Source: Phenylobacterium conjunctum (GTDB lineage: Bacteria; Pseudomonadota; Alphaproteobacteria; Caulobacterales; Caulobacteraceae). From it: a DNA stretch of 58,214 nt. Positions within the stretch are counted from its first letter, which is position 1; every line of letters starts with the position of its first letter. The DNA is taken from positions 1-58,214 of the forward strand of contig NZ_JBHTLQ010000025.1 in NCBI RefSeq assembly GCF_042679085.1, read 5' to 3'. Below are positions 1 through 8,602 of the stretch, piece after piece. A model generated the notes under the pieces. It did not search any database. It was not told where the DNA came from and saw only the letters and a list, made by a program, of their open reading frames with translations. The position numbers were made by a program, and so were the translations under genes.

Positions 1-1
1 A

Positions 2-1738
2 CCGGCGCCCCGTGCCGAACCGGCCCCGCCGGCGGCCGCCGTCGCCACCCCGCCGGCGCCTGCGCACGAGGCCGAGATCGATGATGAGATCCAGGATGGG
101 GACGACGAGGGCGACGCCCCGTCCCTGGCCGACGGCCCCACGCCGGCCCCGGCCATCCGCCAGCCCAAGCCGACCCCGAAGGAGTCCGGCCGCGAACTGC
201 GCGAAGCCCAGGGCGCCTTTGACTTTGTGCGTCCGGCCGGCGGCTTCACCCTGCCCGAGCTGGCCATGCTGGCCCGGCCCAAGCCCCGCGCCTCGATGTT
301 CGACGAAGGCGCCCTGCGCCAGAACGCCCAGCTGCTGGAAAGCGTGCTGGCCGAGTTCGGCGTGCGCGGCCACATCGACCAGATCCGCCCCGGCCCGGTG
401 GTCACCCTTTATGAGCTGGTCCCCGCCGCCGGCGTGAAGTCGGCCCGGGTCGTGGCCCTGGCCGACGACATCGCCCGCTCCATGTCGGTCACCGCCTGCC
501 GCGTCGCCGTGGTGCCGGGCCGCAACGCCATCGGCATCGAACTGCCCAATGCGCGTCGCGAGACGGTCTATCTCCGCGACCTGCTGGCCAGCTCGGAATA
601 CGAAAAGGCCAGCCAGATCCTGCCCATGGCGCTGGGCGAGAACATCGGCGGCGAGCCCTACATCGCCGACCTGGCCAAGATGCCCCACCTGCTGATCGCC
701 GGCACCACCGGCTCGGGCAAGTCGGTGGGGGTCAACGCCATGATCCTGTCGATCCTCTACCGCCTGCCGCCAGAGCAGTGCCGGTTCATCATGATCGACC
801 CGAAGATGCTGGAACTGTCGGTCTATGACGGCATCCCGCACCTGCTGGCGCCCGTCGTCACCGATCCGAAGAAGGCCATCGTCGCGCTCAAGTGGACCGT
901 CCGCGAGATGGAGGACCGCTATCGGATGATGTCCAAGATCGGCGTGCGCAACGTCGCCTCGTACAACGAGCGCGCCAAGGAAGCCGCGGCCAAGGGCGAG
1001 CACTTCGAGCGCACGGTCCAGACCGGCTTCGACGACGCCGGCCGCCCGACCTATGAGAGCGAGCGGATCGACCCCAAGCCCATGCCCTATCTGGTGGTGG
1101 TCATCGACGAGGTCGCCGACCTGATGCTGGTGGCCGGCAAGGACGTGGAAGGCGCGGTGCAGCGCCTGGCCCAGATGGCCCGCGCCGCCGGCATCCACCT
1201 GGTCATGGCCACCCAGCGCCCGTCGGTGGACGTCATCACCGGCACCATCAAGGCCAACTTCCCGACCCGGATCAGCTTCCAGGTCACCTCCAAGATCGAC
1301 AGCCGCACCATCCTGGGCGAGCAGGGCGCCGAGCAACTGCTGGGCCAGGGCGACATGCTCTACATGGCCGGCGGCGGCCGCATCACCCGCCTGCACGGCC
1401 CCTTCGTCTCCGACGGCGAGGTCGAGGCCGTGGCCCGCTTCCTGCGCGACCAGGGCCAGCCCCAGTACCTGGAAGAGGTCACCGAGGGCGGCGACGAGGA
1501 CGGCGGCGGCGAGGGCGACTTCGGCGGCGGCGGCGAAGGCTCGGGCGACGATCTCTATGACCGCGCGGTGGCGGTTGTCACCCGCGACAAGAAGGCCTCG
1601 ACCTCCTACGTCCAGCGCCGCCTGCAGATCGGCTACAACCGCGCCGCATCGCTCATTGAGCGCATGGAGCAGGAAGGCGTGGTCAGTCCCGCCAACCATG
1701 CCGGCAAGCGTGACGTCCTGGCCCCTCCGCCACCTTAG
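2..1738 (+). CDS. ftsK: DNA translocase FtsK, C-terminal part (5' end outside window)
   Basis: FtsK is a hexameric dsDNA pump at the division septum that moves the terminus region and activates XerCD at dif. The frame is open from base 2, so the N-terminal membrane domain and start lie upstream. The visible part begins with a Pro/Ala/Asp-rich linker (to about base 190), followed by the alpha/beta motor. Walker A is GTTGSGKSVGVN (near base 700) and Walker B is VVVIDEVADLM (near 1095). The C-terminal gamma winged helix that reads KOPS follows a Gly/Glu-rich linker and contains KASTSYVQRRLQIGYNRAA. The motor and gamma domain are intact to the TAG stop. Confidence 0.97.
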   Translation, partial: PAPRAEPAPPAAAVATPPAPAHEAEIDDEIQDGDDEGDAPSLADGPTPAPAIRQPKPTPKESGRELREAQGAFDFVRPAGGFTLPELAMLARPKPRASMFDEGALRQNAQLLESVLAEFGVRGHIDQIRPGPVVTLYELVPAAGVKSARVVALADDIARSMSVTACRVAVVPGRNAIGIELPNARRETVYLRDLLASSEYEKASQILPMALGENIGGEPYIADLAKMPHLLIAGTTGSGKSVGVNAMILSILYRLPPEQCRFIMIDPKMLELSVYDGIPHLLAPVVTDPKKAIVALKWTVREMEDRYRMMSKIGVRNVASYNERAKEAAAKGEHFERTVQTGFDDAGRPTYESERIDPKPMPYLVVVIDEVADLMLVAGKDVEGAVQRLAQMARAAGIHLVMATQRPSVDVITGTIKANFPTRISFQVTSKIDSRTILGEQGAEQLLGQGDMLYMAGGGRITRLHGPFVSDGEVEAVARFLRDQGQPQYLEEVTEGGDEDGGGEGDFGGGGEGSGDDLYDRAVAVVTRDKKASTSYVQRRLQIGYNRAASLIERMEQEGVVSPANHAGKRDVLAPPPP

Positions 1739-1862
1739 GCGGCGCCTGAAGGTGTAGCGCGCGGGGCGGGAAACCCATTTGCAGACAAGGGCCTATGGCG
1801 GCCCGGGCGGCGAGCGGTAACCTTACTTCAATCCAAGTAGGCCCAAGATGGGCTGAAGCAGA

Positions 1863-3983
1863 TTGGGGCGAAGCTTGGCGGGTGGGCTTGATACAGGTCT
1901 GGGCCTTGTGCCCAAGGAGGCGCAGCAGGGCACGCCCTTGCGGATCGCCGTCTCCGCTGCGGTTGGCGTCACCGCCGCCATGGTCCTGCCTGTCCGCGAG
2001 GTCCTGATCTGGTTCGGCCTGATGGCTGTCGTCGAGGTCGCCAGTTCGGGAGCGGCCCTCGCCATGGACCGCGGCCGTATCCGCCTGGCGTTAGGCCGGC
2101 CGATCTATCTGGGCGTCTTCCTGGCAGGTGTCGTCCTCTGGATGGGCCTGGGCGCCATGCTCTGGTCCACCGGCCGGCCCGAGGGCCACCTGATGGCCCT
2201 GATCATCTGGCTCACCGTGATCTTCTTTGGTCAGACCGGCGCCTATCGGCGTCTCGCGGGCCTGATTATTGGAACGGCGGGGCCTGGCGTGGCGATGCTG
2301 GCCTGGATGGCCCTGACCCCCGCGCCCGTCGGCTTCAACCAGGCCCCGGTCCTGGTCCTGTTCGGCCTGGCCCTGCTGTTCGCCTGCGACGGCGTCTATC
2401 GCGCCCTGACCAGCCGCCGCCGGCTTGAGGAGGCCCAGGCCCAGCTCGCGGCGTCGGAGGCCCAGTATCGGCTCCTGGCGGACAACGTGAGCGACGTGAT
2501 CGCCCTGAACGCTCTGGACGGACGGCGGCTCTTCATGTCGCCCTCCATCGCGCGCGCCGTGGGCTGGACGCCCGACGAGATGCGGACGGCCAACAACTTC
2601 ACCTTCCTGCATCCCGAGGACGCCACCTGGCTGCCCCAGGAGTTGACCCGGCTGGCCCAGAACGGCGGCCAGGCGACCCACCGCTACCGGGTGCTTCACA
2701 AGGAGGGTCACACGATCTGGCTGGAGGCCAATTTCGGCGTCATCCCCCCGGCGACGACGGCCGATGAGCCGATGCTGATCTCCGTCTCGCGGGTGATCAA
2801 CGACCAGATCCGCATCGAGGAAGAGCTCAAGGAGGCCACCCGCCGGGCCGAGGCGGCGGCGGCGGCCAAGTCCGACTTCCTCGCCAACATGACCCATGAG
2901 CTGCGCACGCCGCTCAACGCCATCATCGGCTTTTCCGGCATCCTGCGAACCTCTCCGCGCCTGCAGGCGCAGGACGCCCGTCACGTCACCCTGATCAACG
3001 AGGCCAGCCAGAGCCTGCTCGAACTGGTCAATGACGTCCTCGACTTCTCCAAGCTGGAAGCCGGCGCCGCGGAACCGGAGACCCGGGCCTTCGATCCCGC
3101 CGAGACCTGCGGGGCCGTGGCGGAGCTGCTGCGCGACCAAGCCGTCGCCCGCGGCCTCAGCCTGGACTTCAGCGCCGAGGGCGATCTTCGCCCCCTGGCC
3201 GGCGACCCGGCCCGGATCCGCCAGGTGCTGATGAACTTCCTGTCCAACGCCCTGAAGTTCACCAGCCAGGGCGGTATCCGCCTGCGCCTCGTCCAGACCC
3301 CTGGCCAGGTCCACGACTATCTGCGGGTTGAGGTCAGCGACACCGGGATCGGCATCCCGCCCGACCAGATCGCCCAGCTGTTCGACCGGTTCACCCAGGC
3401 CGACGCCTCGGTGTCGCGCCGCTATGGCGGCACCGGCCTGGGCCTGGCGATCTGCAAGCGCAACATCGAGCTGATGGGCGGCCAGATCGGCGCTGAAAGC
3501 GCACCCGGTGAGGGTTCGACCTTCTGGTTCGAGCTCAATCTGCCCCGAACCCAGGCGCGGCCGGAGCCGGACCGGGCGCAGGCCAGTCTCCCCGACACCG
3601 CCCTGCGCCTGCTGGTGGTCGAGGACGTGGCGGTGAACCGCGAACTCATCCAGACCCTGCTCAGCCCCTTCGACATCGAGATCACCACCGCCGAAAACGG
3701 CGTCGAGGCCGTGGAGCAGATGCGCCGCGCGCCCTTCGACATCGTGCTGATGGATGTCCAGATGCCGGTGATGGACGGCCTGACCGCCACCCGCGCCATC
3801 CGCGCCCTGCCGTCCGATCGCGCCCGCAGCACCCCGATCATCGCCATGACCGCCAATGTCCTGCCAGATCAGATCCGGGCCTGCGTCGAGGCCGGCATGA
3901 ATGACCACCTGGGCAAGCCGATCAGCCCCGCGGACCTTCTGTCCGCCCTCTCCCGCTGGTCCCCCAACGCCGAGGCCGCCTGA
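1863..3983 (+). CDS. Membrane-bound PAS hybrid sensor histidine kinase/response regulator
   Basis: Phosphorelay kinase of about 706 residues. The N-terminus (residues 25-185) has about five hydrophobic segments. A PAS domain follows (about 200-330, with QYRLLADNVSDVIALN), then HisKA with phospho-acceptor His in MTHELRTPLNAI, a HATPase domain (N-box MNFLSNALKF; G-boxes DTGIGIP and GGTGLGLAIC), and a C-terminal receiver with phospho-Asp in IVLMDVQMPVMDG. The start is uncertain: TTG at 1863 is the longest option and GTG at 1908 also precedes the first membrane segment; neither has a strong Shine-Dalgarno sequence. It stands alone 124 bases after ftsK with no partner regulator beside it. Ligand and output are unknown. 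Confidence 0.9.
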   Translation: MGRSLAGGLDTGLGLVPKEAQQGTPLRIAVSAAVGVTAAMVLPVREVLIWFGLMAVVEVASSGAALAMDRGRIRLALGRPIYLGVFLAGVVLWMGLGAMLWSTGRPEGHLMALIIWLTVIFFGQTGAYRRLAGLIIGTAGPGVAMLAWMALTPAPVGFNQAPVLVLFGLALLFACDGVYRALTSRRRLEEAQAQLAASEAQYRLLADNVSDVIALNALDGRRLFMSPSIARAVGWTPDEMRTANNFTFLHPEDATWLPQELTRLAQNGGQATHRYRVLHKEGHTIWLEANFGVIPPATTADEPMLISVSRVINDQIRIEEELKEATRRAEAAAAAKSDFLANMTHELRTPLNAIIGFSGILRTSPRLQAQDARHVTLINEASQSLLELVNDVLDFSKLEAGAAEPETRAFDPAETCGAVAELLRDQAVARGLSLDFSAEGDLRPLAGDPARIRQVLMNFLSNALKFTSQGGIRLRLVQTPGQVHDYLRVEVSDTGIGIPPDQIAQLFDRFTQADASVSRRYGGTGLGLAICKRNIELMGGQIGAESAPGEGSTFWFELNLPRTQARPEPDRAQASLPDTALRLLVVEDVAVNRELIQTLLSPFDIEITTAENGVEAVEQMRRAPFDIVLMDVQMPVMDGLTATRAIRALPSDRARSTPIIAMTANVLPDQIRACVEAGMNDHLGKPISPADLLSALSRWSPNAEAA

Positions 3984-4068
3984 TCGGCGCCGCTGGCGGC
4001 AGGCAAGCTTGGACCTGACAACGCGCGTGGTCGGGTTATGGTCGTGATCCTGTCACGCCGGAGCCCGC

Positions 4069-5787
4069 ATGAAACGCGCCGTCACCGCCCTCGCCGCCGT
4101 CTTCACCCTGGGCGCCGCCCCGGTCACCGCGCCGGCCTTCGACCTCGTGATCCGCAACGCCGAGATCTATGACGGCAGCGGCGGCGCACCGTTCAAGGGC
4201 GAGGTTGCGGTCAATGCCGACCGCATCGCCTATGTGGGTCCGCACGCGCCGGGCCCGGGCGCCCGCGAGATCGACGCCGGCGGCAAGGCCCTGGCGCCCG
4301 GCTTCATCAACATGCTGAGCTGGGCCAACGAGACCCTGATCGCCGATGGCCGCGGCCTGTCCGACCTGAAGCAGGGGATCACCCTGGAGGTCATGGGCGA
4401 GGGCAACTCCATGGGTCCGATCAACGCCGACATGCGCGCCAAGGCCCAGAACCGCCAGGCCGACATCCGCTACGACGTCGACTGGACCACGCTCGGCGAC
4501 TACCTGTCCGGCATGGAGAAGCGCGGCGTCTCCATGAACCTCGCCTCCTTCATCGGCGCCGAAACCACCCGGGTGAACGTCCTGGGCGAGGATGACGTCG
4601 ACCCCACCCCGGCCCAGCTGGACGCCATGCGCGCCCTGGTCCGCCAGGCCATGGAGGAAGGCGCCATGGGCGTCGGCTCCTCGATCATCTACGCGCCGGG
4701 CAGCTATGCCGAGACCCCGGAGCTCGCGGCCCTGGCCACCGAGGCGGGCAAGTGCGGCGGCATGTACATCAGCCACATGCGCAGCGAGGGCGACCGGCTG
4801 ATCGAGGCCGTGGACGAGCTGATCGAGATCTCGCGCCTCTCCGGCGCGCCCGCGGAAATCTACCACCTGAAGGCCGCCGGCCGGTCCAACTGGAGCAAGC
4901 TCGACACCGCCATCGCCCACATCGAGGCCGCCCGCGCCAAGGGCCAGCGAATCACCGCCGACATGTACACCTACCCGGCAGGCTCCACGGGGCTGGACGC
5001 CGCCATGCCCACCTGGGTCCAGGCCGGCGGGGTCGAGCAGTGGATCGCCCGCCTGAAGGACCCGGCCACCCGCGCCAAGGTCATCGCCGAGATGCGGGCC
5101 GAGAAGCCGGCCTTCGAGAACCTGCTGCTGCACGCCGGCGGCGAGGGAACCCTGCTGGTGGGCTTCAAGAACCCGGCGCTCAAGCCGCTCACCGGCAAGA
5201 CCCTGGCCGAAGTGGCCAAGGCCCGCGGGGTCAGCGTCCAGGACGCCGCCATCGACCTGGTGATCGAGGACGGGACCCGGGTGCAGGTGGTCTATTTCCT
5301 GATGTCCGAGCCCAATGTGGCCAAGGAGACCGCCCTGCCCTGGATGAGCTTGGGCTCCGACGCCGGAGCGCTGGCGCCTGAGGGCGTGTTCCTGAAATCC
5401 TCCACCCACCCCCGCGCCTACGGCAATGTGGCCCGCCTGCTGGGCAAGTATGTGCGGGAGGAGAAGACGCTCACCCTGGCGGACGCCGTGCGAAAGCTCT
5501 CCGCCCAGCCGGCCCACAATCTGGGCCTCAAGGACCGGGGCCTCATCAAGACCGGCTACTTCGCCGACCTGGTGGTGTTCGATCCGAAGACCGTCGCCGA
5601 CCACGGGACCTTCGAGAAGCCACAACAGTTCGCCACCGGCGTCAGCGAGGTGGTGGTCAACGGCCAGCTCGCCCTGGCCGGCGGCGAGCCCACGGACGCC
5701 CGACCCGGCCGATTTGTCCGCGGCCGGGGCTGGACCGGTTGGAAGGACGGCGGCTGCCGGAAATCCGCCGCCGACTGGTCCTGGTAG
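4069..5787 (+). CDS. Secreted N-acyl-D-amino-acid deacylase-like amidohydrolase lacking the HxH metal motif
   Basis: A 572-residue member of the D-aminoacylase branch of the amidohydrolase superfamily (COG3653 type), with an N-terminal signal peptide (MKRAVTALAAVFTLGAAPVTAPA) suggesting export. The beta-sandwich start (LVIRNAEIYDGSGGAP) and later barrel motifs (YISHMRSEG, IYHLKAAG, SLGSDAGA) are present. At the end of barrel strand 1, where family members normally carry HxH, residues 82-85 read M-L-S-W. The Cys ligand expected in the GNCG-type motif is also absent (MGEGNSMGP). The remaining His residues and Asp could still hold one metal. The substrate cannot be assigned; D-aminoacylase is a family label only. 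Monocistronic, ATG start. Confidence 0.8.
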   Translation: MKRAVTALAAVFTLGAAPVTAPAFDLVIRNAEIYDGSGGAPFKGEVAVNADRIAYVGPHAPGPGAREIDAGGKALAPGFINMLSWANETLIADGRGLSDLKQGITLEVMGEGNSMGPINADMRAKAQNRQADIRYDVDWTTLGDYLSGMEKRGVSMNLASFIGAETTRVNVLGEDDVDPTPAQLDAMRALVRQAMEEGAMGVGSSIIYAPGSYAETPELAALATEAGKCGGMYISHMRSEGDRLIEAVDELIEISRLSGAPAEIYHLKAAGRSNWSKLDTAIAHIEAARAKGQRITADMYTYPAGSTGLDAAMPTWVQAGGVEQWIARLKDPATRAKVIAEMRAEKPAFENLLLHAGGEGTLLVGFKNPALKPLTGKTLAEVAKARGVSVQDAAIDLVIEDGTRVQVVYFLMSEPNVAKETALPWMSLGSDAGALAPEGVFLKSSTHPRAYGNVARLLGKYVREEKTLTLADAVRKLSAQPAHNLGLKDRGLIKTGYFADLVVFDPKTVADHGTFEKPQQFATGVSEVVVNGQLALAGGEPTDARPGRFVRGRGWTGWKDGGCRKSAADWSW

Positions 5788-5902
5788 CGGCCGGGCCGGG
5801 GCCCAAGGAACGGCCAGGCTCATCCGCCGTTCAGACGCCTCGCCCTATTGACGGCGCGTTCGTCTGATAGGCCCTAGACTCATGACTTCAGGAGACCGGT
5901 CC

Positions 5903-6562
5903 ATGCGCCCGACCCGCCGCAGCATCGCCCTCGGCCTCGCCGCCCTCCCCGTCACGGGCTCAGTCGCCGGCCCGGCCCTGGCGGCCCGCCCCGCCATCGC
6001 CCCGCTCTCGGCCGAGGATCGCGCCCTGGTGGACAAGGCCGCCGCCTATCTGCAGGACCTGACCGAGGCCAAGGGCCGGTTCGTCCAGACCGACGCCCGC
6101 GGAACCATGACCCAAGGGGCGATCTATCTGAAGCGGCCGGGCAAGGCCCGCTTCGCCTATGAGCCGCCGTCAGGCCTGCTGGTGGTCGCCGACGGCGCCA
6201 ATGTCTCCATCGCCGATAGCCGGCTGAAGACCTTTGACCGCTATCCTCTGATGGCGACGCCCCTGTCGATCTTCCTCGCCCGCCAGATCCGCCTGGACAA
6301 GGGCGTGGTGGTGAGCCGGGTCTCGCGCCTGGCCGACGGCTTTTCGATCACCGCGCGGGACGGCAAGCGGGAGGCCGAGGGCGAGATCACCCTCACCTTC
6401 TCTAACGACCCCGTGGCCCTGATCGGCTGGGCGGTGACCGACGCCCAAGGCTTCTCCACCCGCATCCGCCTGGCCTCGCTGGAAAAGACCTCGGGCCTGG
6501 CCTCATCCCTGTTCGTGCTCAACGACCCGCGGCCGAAGAACCCAGGCCGTGCCAAAATGTGA
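5903..6562 (+). CDS. lolA: LolA-family outer-membrane lipoprotein carrier protein
   Basis: Periplasmic chaperone that shuttles lipoproteins from LolCDE to the outer membrane. The 219-residue product starts with a twin-arginine-like signal (MRPTRRSIALGLAALP, then a hydrophobic stretch ending ALA). The LolA fold is recognisable from LKRPGKARFAYEPPSGLLVVADG and the following strands (VSIADSRLKTFDRYPL). The ATG at 5903 is preferred over the in-frame ATG at 5882 because AGGAGA lies about ten bases upstream of it and the signal peptide then begins correctly. Its position between ftsK and xth fits Caulobacterales. No lolB is visible here. Confidence 0.85.
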   Translation: MRPTRRSIALGLAALPVTGSVAGPALAARPAIAPLSAEDRALVDKAAAYLQDLTEAKGRFVQTDARGTMTQGAIYLKRPGKARFAYEPPSGLLVVADGANVSIADSRLKTFDRYPLMATPLSIFLARQIRLDKGVVVSRVSRLADGFSITARDGKREAEGEITLTFSNDPVALIGWAVTDAQGFSTRIRLASLEKTSGLASSLFVLNDPRPKNPGRAKM

Positions 6563-6598
6563 CACAAGGGCCACAGGCAAGAATCGAAGCGGTCGAGA

Positions 6599-6628
6599 TT
6601 GACTTTTGTAGACTCTTGTGGCCCATAT
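6599..6628 (+). promoter_or_regulatory. Predicted sigma-70-type promoter with GANTC sites
   Basis: TTGACT (6599-6604) is followed after 18 bases by CCATAT (6623-6628), an acceptable -35/-10 pair. GACTC (6611-6615) lies in the spacer and GAATC (6581-6585) sits 14 bases upstream of the -35 box. In Caulobacterales GANTC is methylated by CcrM, and GcrA activates promoters that carry such sites, so cell-cycle control is plausible. Inferred from sequence only. Confidence 0.5.
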
Positions 6629-6634
6629 GACACG

Positions 6635-6745
6635 CATGACGCCTGTGCGAGCGGGCGTGATCCGTGCCGGAACCTATCCCCTCCCGGCCGCGGCATGAGA
6701 GACACACACTGCGCCCGGGCTTCTCCAGTGCCCGGGCGTTTTCTT
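6635..6745 (+). ncRNA. Candidate small RNA (about 110 nt) between lolA and xth
   Basis: This interval runs from just after the predicted promoter (6599-6628) to a strong intrinsic terminator (6712-6745) and contains no convincing ORF. A hairpin is predicted around 6664-6694 (GTGCCGG pairing with CCGGCCGCGGCA), with a C-rich loop (AACCTATCCCCT) able to pair with Shine-Dalgarno sequences, as is common in alphaproteobacterial trans-acting sRNAs. The terminator ends 19 bases before the xth ATG, so the transcript would stop before xth. It could instead be an attenuating leader of xth. I do not recognise it as a named family. Confidence 0.45.
6712..6745 (+). terminator. Intrinsic terminator
   Basis: A perfect 9-bp inverted repeat, CGCCCGGGC (6712-6720) and GCCCGGGCG (6730-6738), with a 9-base loop, followed by TTTTCTTTT. 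This is among the clearest rho-independent terminators in the window. It sits directly upstream of xth and ends the candidate sRNA. Confidence 0.85.
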
Positions 6746-6763
6746 TTGGGCTAAACCCTCCCC

Positions 6764-7570
6764 ATGCGTCTTCGCCTCTGCACCTGGAACGTCAATTCCG
6801 TCCGCCTGCGCGCCGAACAGGTCGCCCGCTTCGTCGCCGAACATGCGCCTGATGTCCTGTGCCTGCAGGAGATCAAATGCCAGGACGCCGAGTTCCCGCG
6901 CAAAGCCTTCGAGGAGATGGGCCTGCCCCACCTGCGGATCGCGGCCCAGAAGGGCTGGCATGGGGTGGCCATCGCCTCGCGCCTGCCGATCGAGGACGCG
7001 CCGAGGCTGGACGTCTGCCGCGAGGGCCACGCCCGCTGCGTCTCGGCCAAGGTGGCCGGGGTCGAGGTTCAGAACTTCTACATCCCGGCCGGCGGCGACG
7101 TGCCCGACCGCGCGCAAAACCCCAAGTTCGACCACAAGCTCGACTTCTTCGAAAAGCTGACCGCCGACATGGCCGCCCGCGATCCCAAGGCGCCCCTGGC
7201 GGTGGTCGGCGACCTGAACGTGGCGCCGGGCGAATTCGATGTCTGGAGCCACCGGCAAATGTCGCGGGTGGTCAGCCACACTCCCGTCGAGGTCGAGGCC
7301 TTCGCCCGGCTGAAGGCCAGCCTCGGCTTCACCGACCTGGTGCGCGAGGCGGTTCCCGAGCCGCAGAAGCTGTTCTCCTGGTGGAGCTATCGGGCGCAGG
7401 ACTTCCGCGCCTCCAACCGGGGCCTGCGGCTGGACCACATCCTGATCTCGCCCGGCCTGCGCGAAGCCGCCTTCCGGCTGGGCGCGGCGGCGGCCCGGGT
7501 CCACGACGACGTGCGCGAATGGGAGCGGCCCAGCGACCACGCGCCGGTCAGCGCCGACTTCGTCATCTAG
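6764..7570 (+). CDS. xth: Exodeoxyribonuclease III (AP endonuclease)
   Basis: Base-excision repair enzyme that nicks abasic sites and has 3'-5' exonuclease activity. The 268-residue product has the whole EEP nuclease signature: LCTWNVNSVRLR (N-terminal Asn), CLQEIKCQD (metal Glu), the loop VQNFYIPAGGD, VVGDLNVAP (catalytic Asp/Asn), LRLDHILIS, and the terminal SDHAPVSADF (catalytic Asp-His). Length and motifs are normal. The ATG is 19 bases after a strong terminator, so expression needs readthrough or a promoter overlapping that structure. It is convergent with the small gene at 7563-7751, overlapping it by eight bases. Confidence 0.95.
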   Translation: MRLRLCTWNVNSVRLRAEQVARFVAEHAPDVLCLQEIKCQDAEFPRKAFEEMGLPHLRIAAQKGWHGVAIASRLPIEDAPRLDVCREGHARCVSAKVAGVEVQNFYIPAGGDVPDRAQNPKFDHKLDFFEKLTADMAARDPKAPLAVVGDLNVAPGEFDVWSHRQMSRVVSHTPVEVEAFARLKASLGFTDLVREAVPEPQKLFSWWSYRAQDFRASNRGLRLDHILISPGLREAAFRLGAAAARVHDDVREWERPSDHAPVSADFVI

Positions 7571-7751
7571 CCGCCGAACCGACCGCGATCCCCAGGCTGA
7601 AGGCCGCCAGCATCAGGCCGGCCGCCACCACCAGACCCAGGGCGAAGCCGAACATCAGGACGGCGTCCTCGGACGCATCCATCCTGCGCCGACGTCGCGG
7701 CCCCCGCCACAGGGCCGACAGGGGCCGCGTCTTCGTGACCGTGGGTTCCAT
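7563..7751 (-). CDS. Small single-pass membrane protein downstream of cenR
   Basis: A 62-residue protein with a basic N-terminal half (SALWRGPRRRRRMD) and one long hydrophobic segment near the C-terminus (VLMFGFALGLVVAAGLMLAA), so probably a type II membrane microprotein with its N-terminus in the cytoplasm. The start at 7751 is chosen because GGAGG lies about six bases upstream; a longer frame from 7781 has no such site. It lies 107 bases downstream of cenR on the same strand and may be co-transcribed. I do not recognise a family, and no function can be assigned. Confidence 0.6.
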   Translation of the reverse strand: MEPTVTKTRPLSALWRGPRRRRRMDASEDAVLMFGFALGLVVAAGLMLAAFSLGIAVGSAAR

Positions 7752-7858
7752 GTTCCGCCTCCGGAGACCTTCCGCAGGCACAGTGGCGCCGCCCGACCTT
7801 CGCCGGGAGACAGGCTACGCCCAGTCCGGGCGCAGACTATGCTTAATGATTCAGAGCC

Positions 7859-8545
7859 TTAAGGCGCCAGGCGATAGCCGCCGGCCTCGGTCAGCAGCAG
7901 CTTGGCGTTGGATGGATCCGGCTCGATCTTCTGCCGCAGCCGGTAGACGTGGGTCTCCAGCGTGTGGGTGGTGACGCCTGCGTTATAGCCCCAGACCTCG
8001 GCCAGCAGCTCCTCCCGGCTCACCGGCTTCTCGCCGGCCCGGTAGAGGTACTTCAGGATGTTGGTCTCCTTCTCGGTCAGCCGGATCTTCTTCTGGGACT
8101 GATCGATCAGGAGCTTGGCCGAGGGCCGGAACTCGTAGCCGCCCAGGTGGAAGACCGCGCCTTCCGACTGTTCGTGGCTGCGCAGCTGGGCGCGGATGCG
8201 GGCCAAGAGCACCGCCACCTTGAAGGGCTTGGTGACATAGTCGTTGGCCCCGGCGTCGAGGCCCTTGATGGTGTCGTCGTCGGTGTCGGCCGCGGTCAGC
8301 ATGATCACCGGGCAGGCGACGCCCTTGTCCCGCATCTGGCGGCAGGCTTCCCGACCGTTGATGTCGGGCAGGTCCACGTCCAGCAGGATCAGGTCCGGGC
8401 GGCGCTCCAGGGCTTCCGCCACGCCCGACAGGCCGGTGTCGGCCTGGAAGACGGTGAACTCGTCCTGGAGCTCGAGCTGTTCGGCGAGTTCGGTGCGCAG
8501 ATCGTCGTTGTCGTCGACGACGAGCAGGGTCTTGCGTTGTGCCAT
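7859..8545 (-). CDS. cenR: OmpR-family response regulator CenR
   Basis: CenR is the essential envelope-control regulator of Caulobacter (partner kinase CenK). The product has a receiver (residues 1-120) with acidic pocket VVDDNDD, phospho-Asp in LILLDVDLPDING, and Lys in YVTKPFK. A winged-helix DNA-binding domain follows, with LTEKETNILKYLYRAG and a recognition region THTLETHVYRLRQKI. The assignment rests on sequence type and on position: it lies a few genes before ntrZ-leuS-parB, as I recall for C. crescentus. The kinase gene is not here. An ATG at 8557 would add four residues; neither start has a good ribosome-binding site. Confidence 0.8.
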   Translation of the reverse strand: MAQRKTLLVVDDNDDLRTELAEQLELQDEFTVFQADTGLSGVAEALERRPDLILLDVDLPDINGREACRQMRDKGVACPVIMLTAADTDDDTIKGLDAGANDYVTKPFKVAVLLARIRAQLRSHEQSEGAVFHLGGYEFRPSAKLLIDQSQKKIRLTEKETNILKYLYRAGEKPVSREELLAEVWGYNAGVTTHTLETHVYRLRQKIEPDPSNAKLLLTEAGGYRLAP

Positions 8546-8602
8546 GGGCCGAAACATGCACCGTGTCGGGGTTTTCCGCCAATCCTTGAAGGAGCCTGGG
8601 GC

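Noticed and set aside
2091..3908. 605-codon open frame on the minus strand opposite the hybrid kinase
   Set aside because: The plus-strand frame encodes complete kinase and receiver domains. High third-position GC leaves long open antisense frames; this one has no recognisable domain. The same applies to the long antisense frames at 4036-5823, 12153-13670, 14188-15726, 18654-20234, 21891-23441, 24024-25580, 26394-27476, 30955-32736 and 51813-53768.
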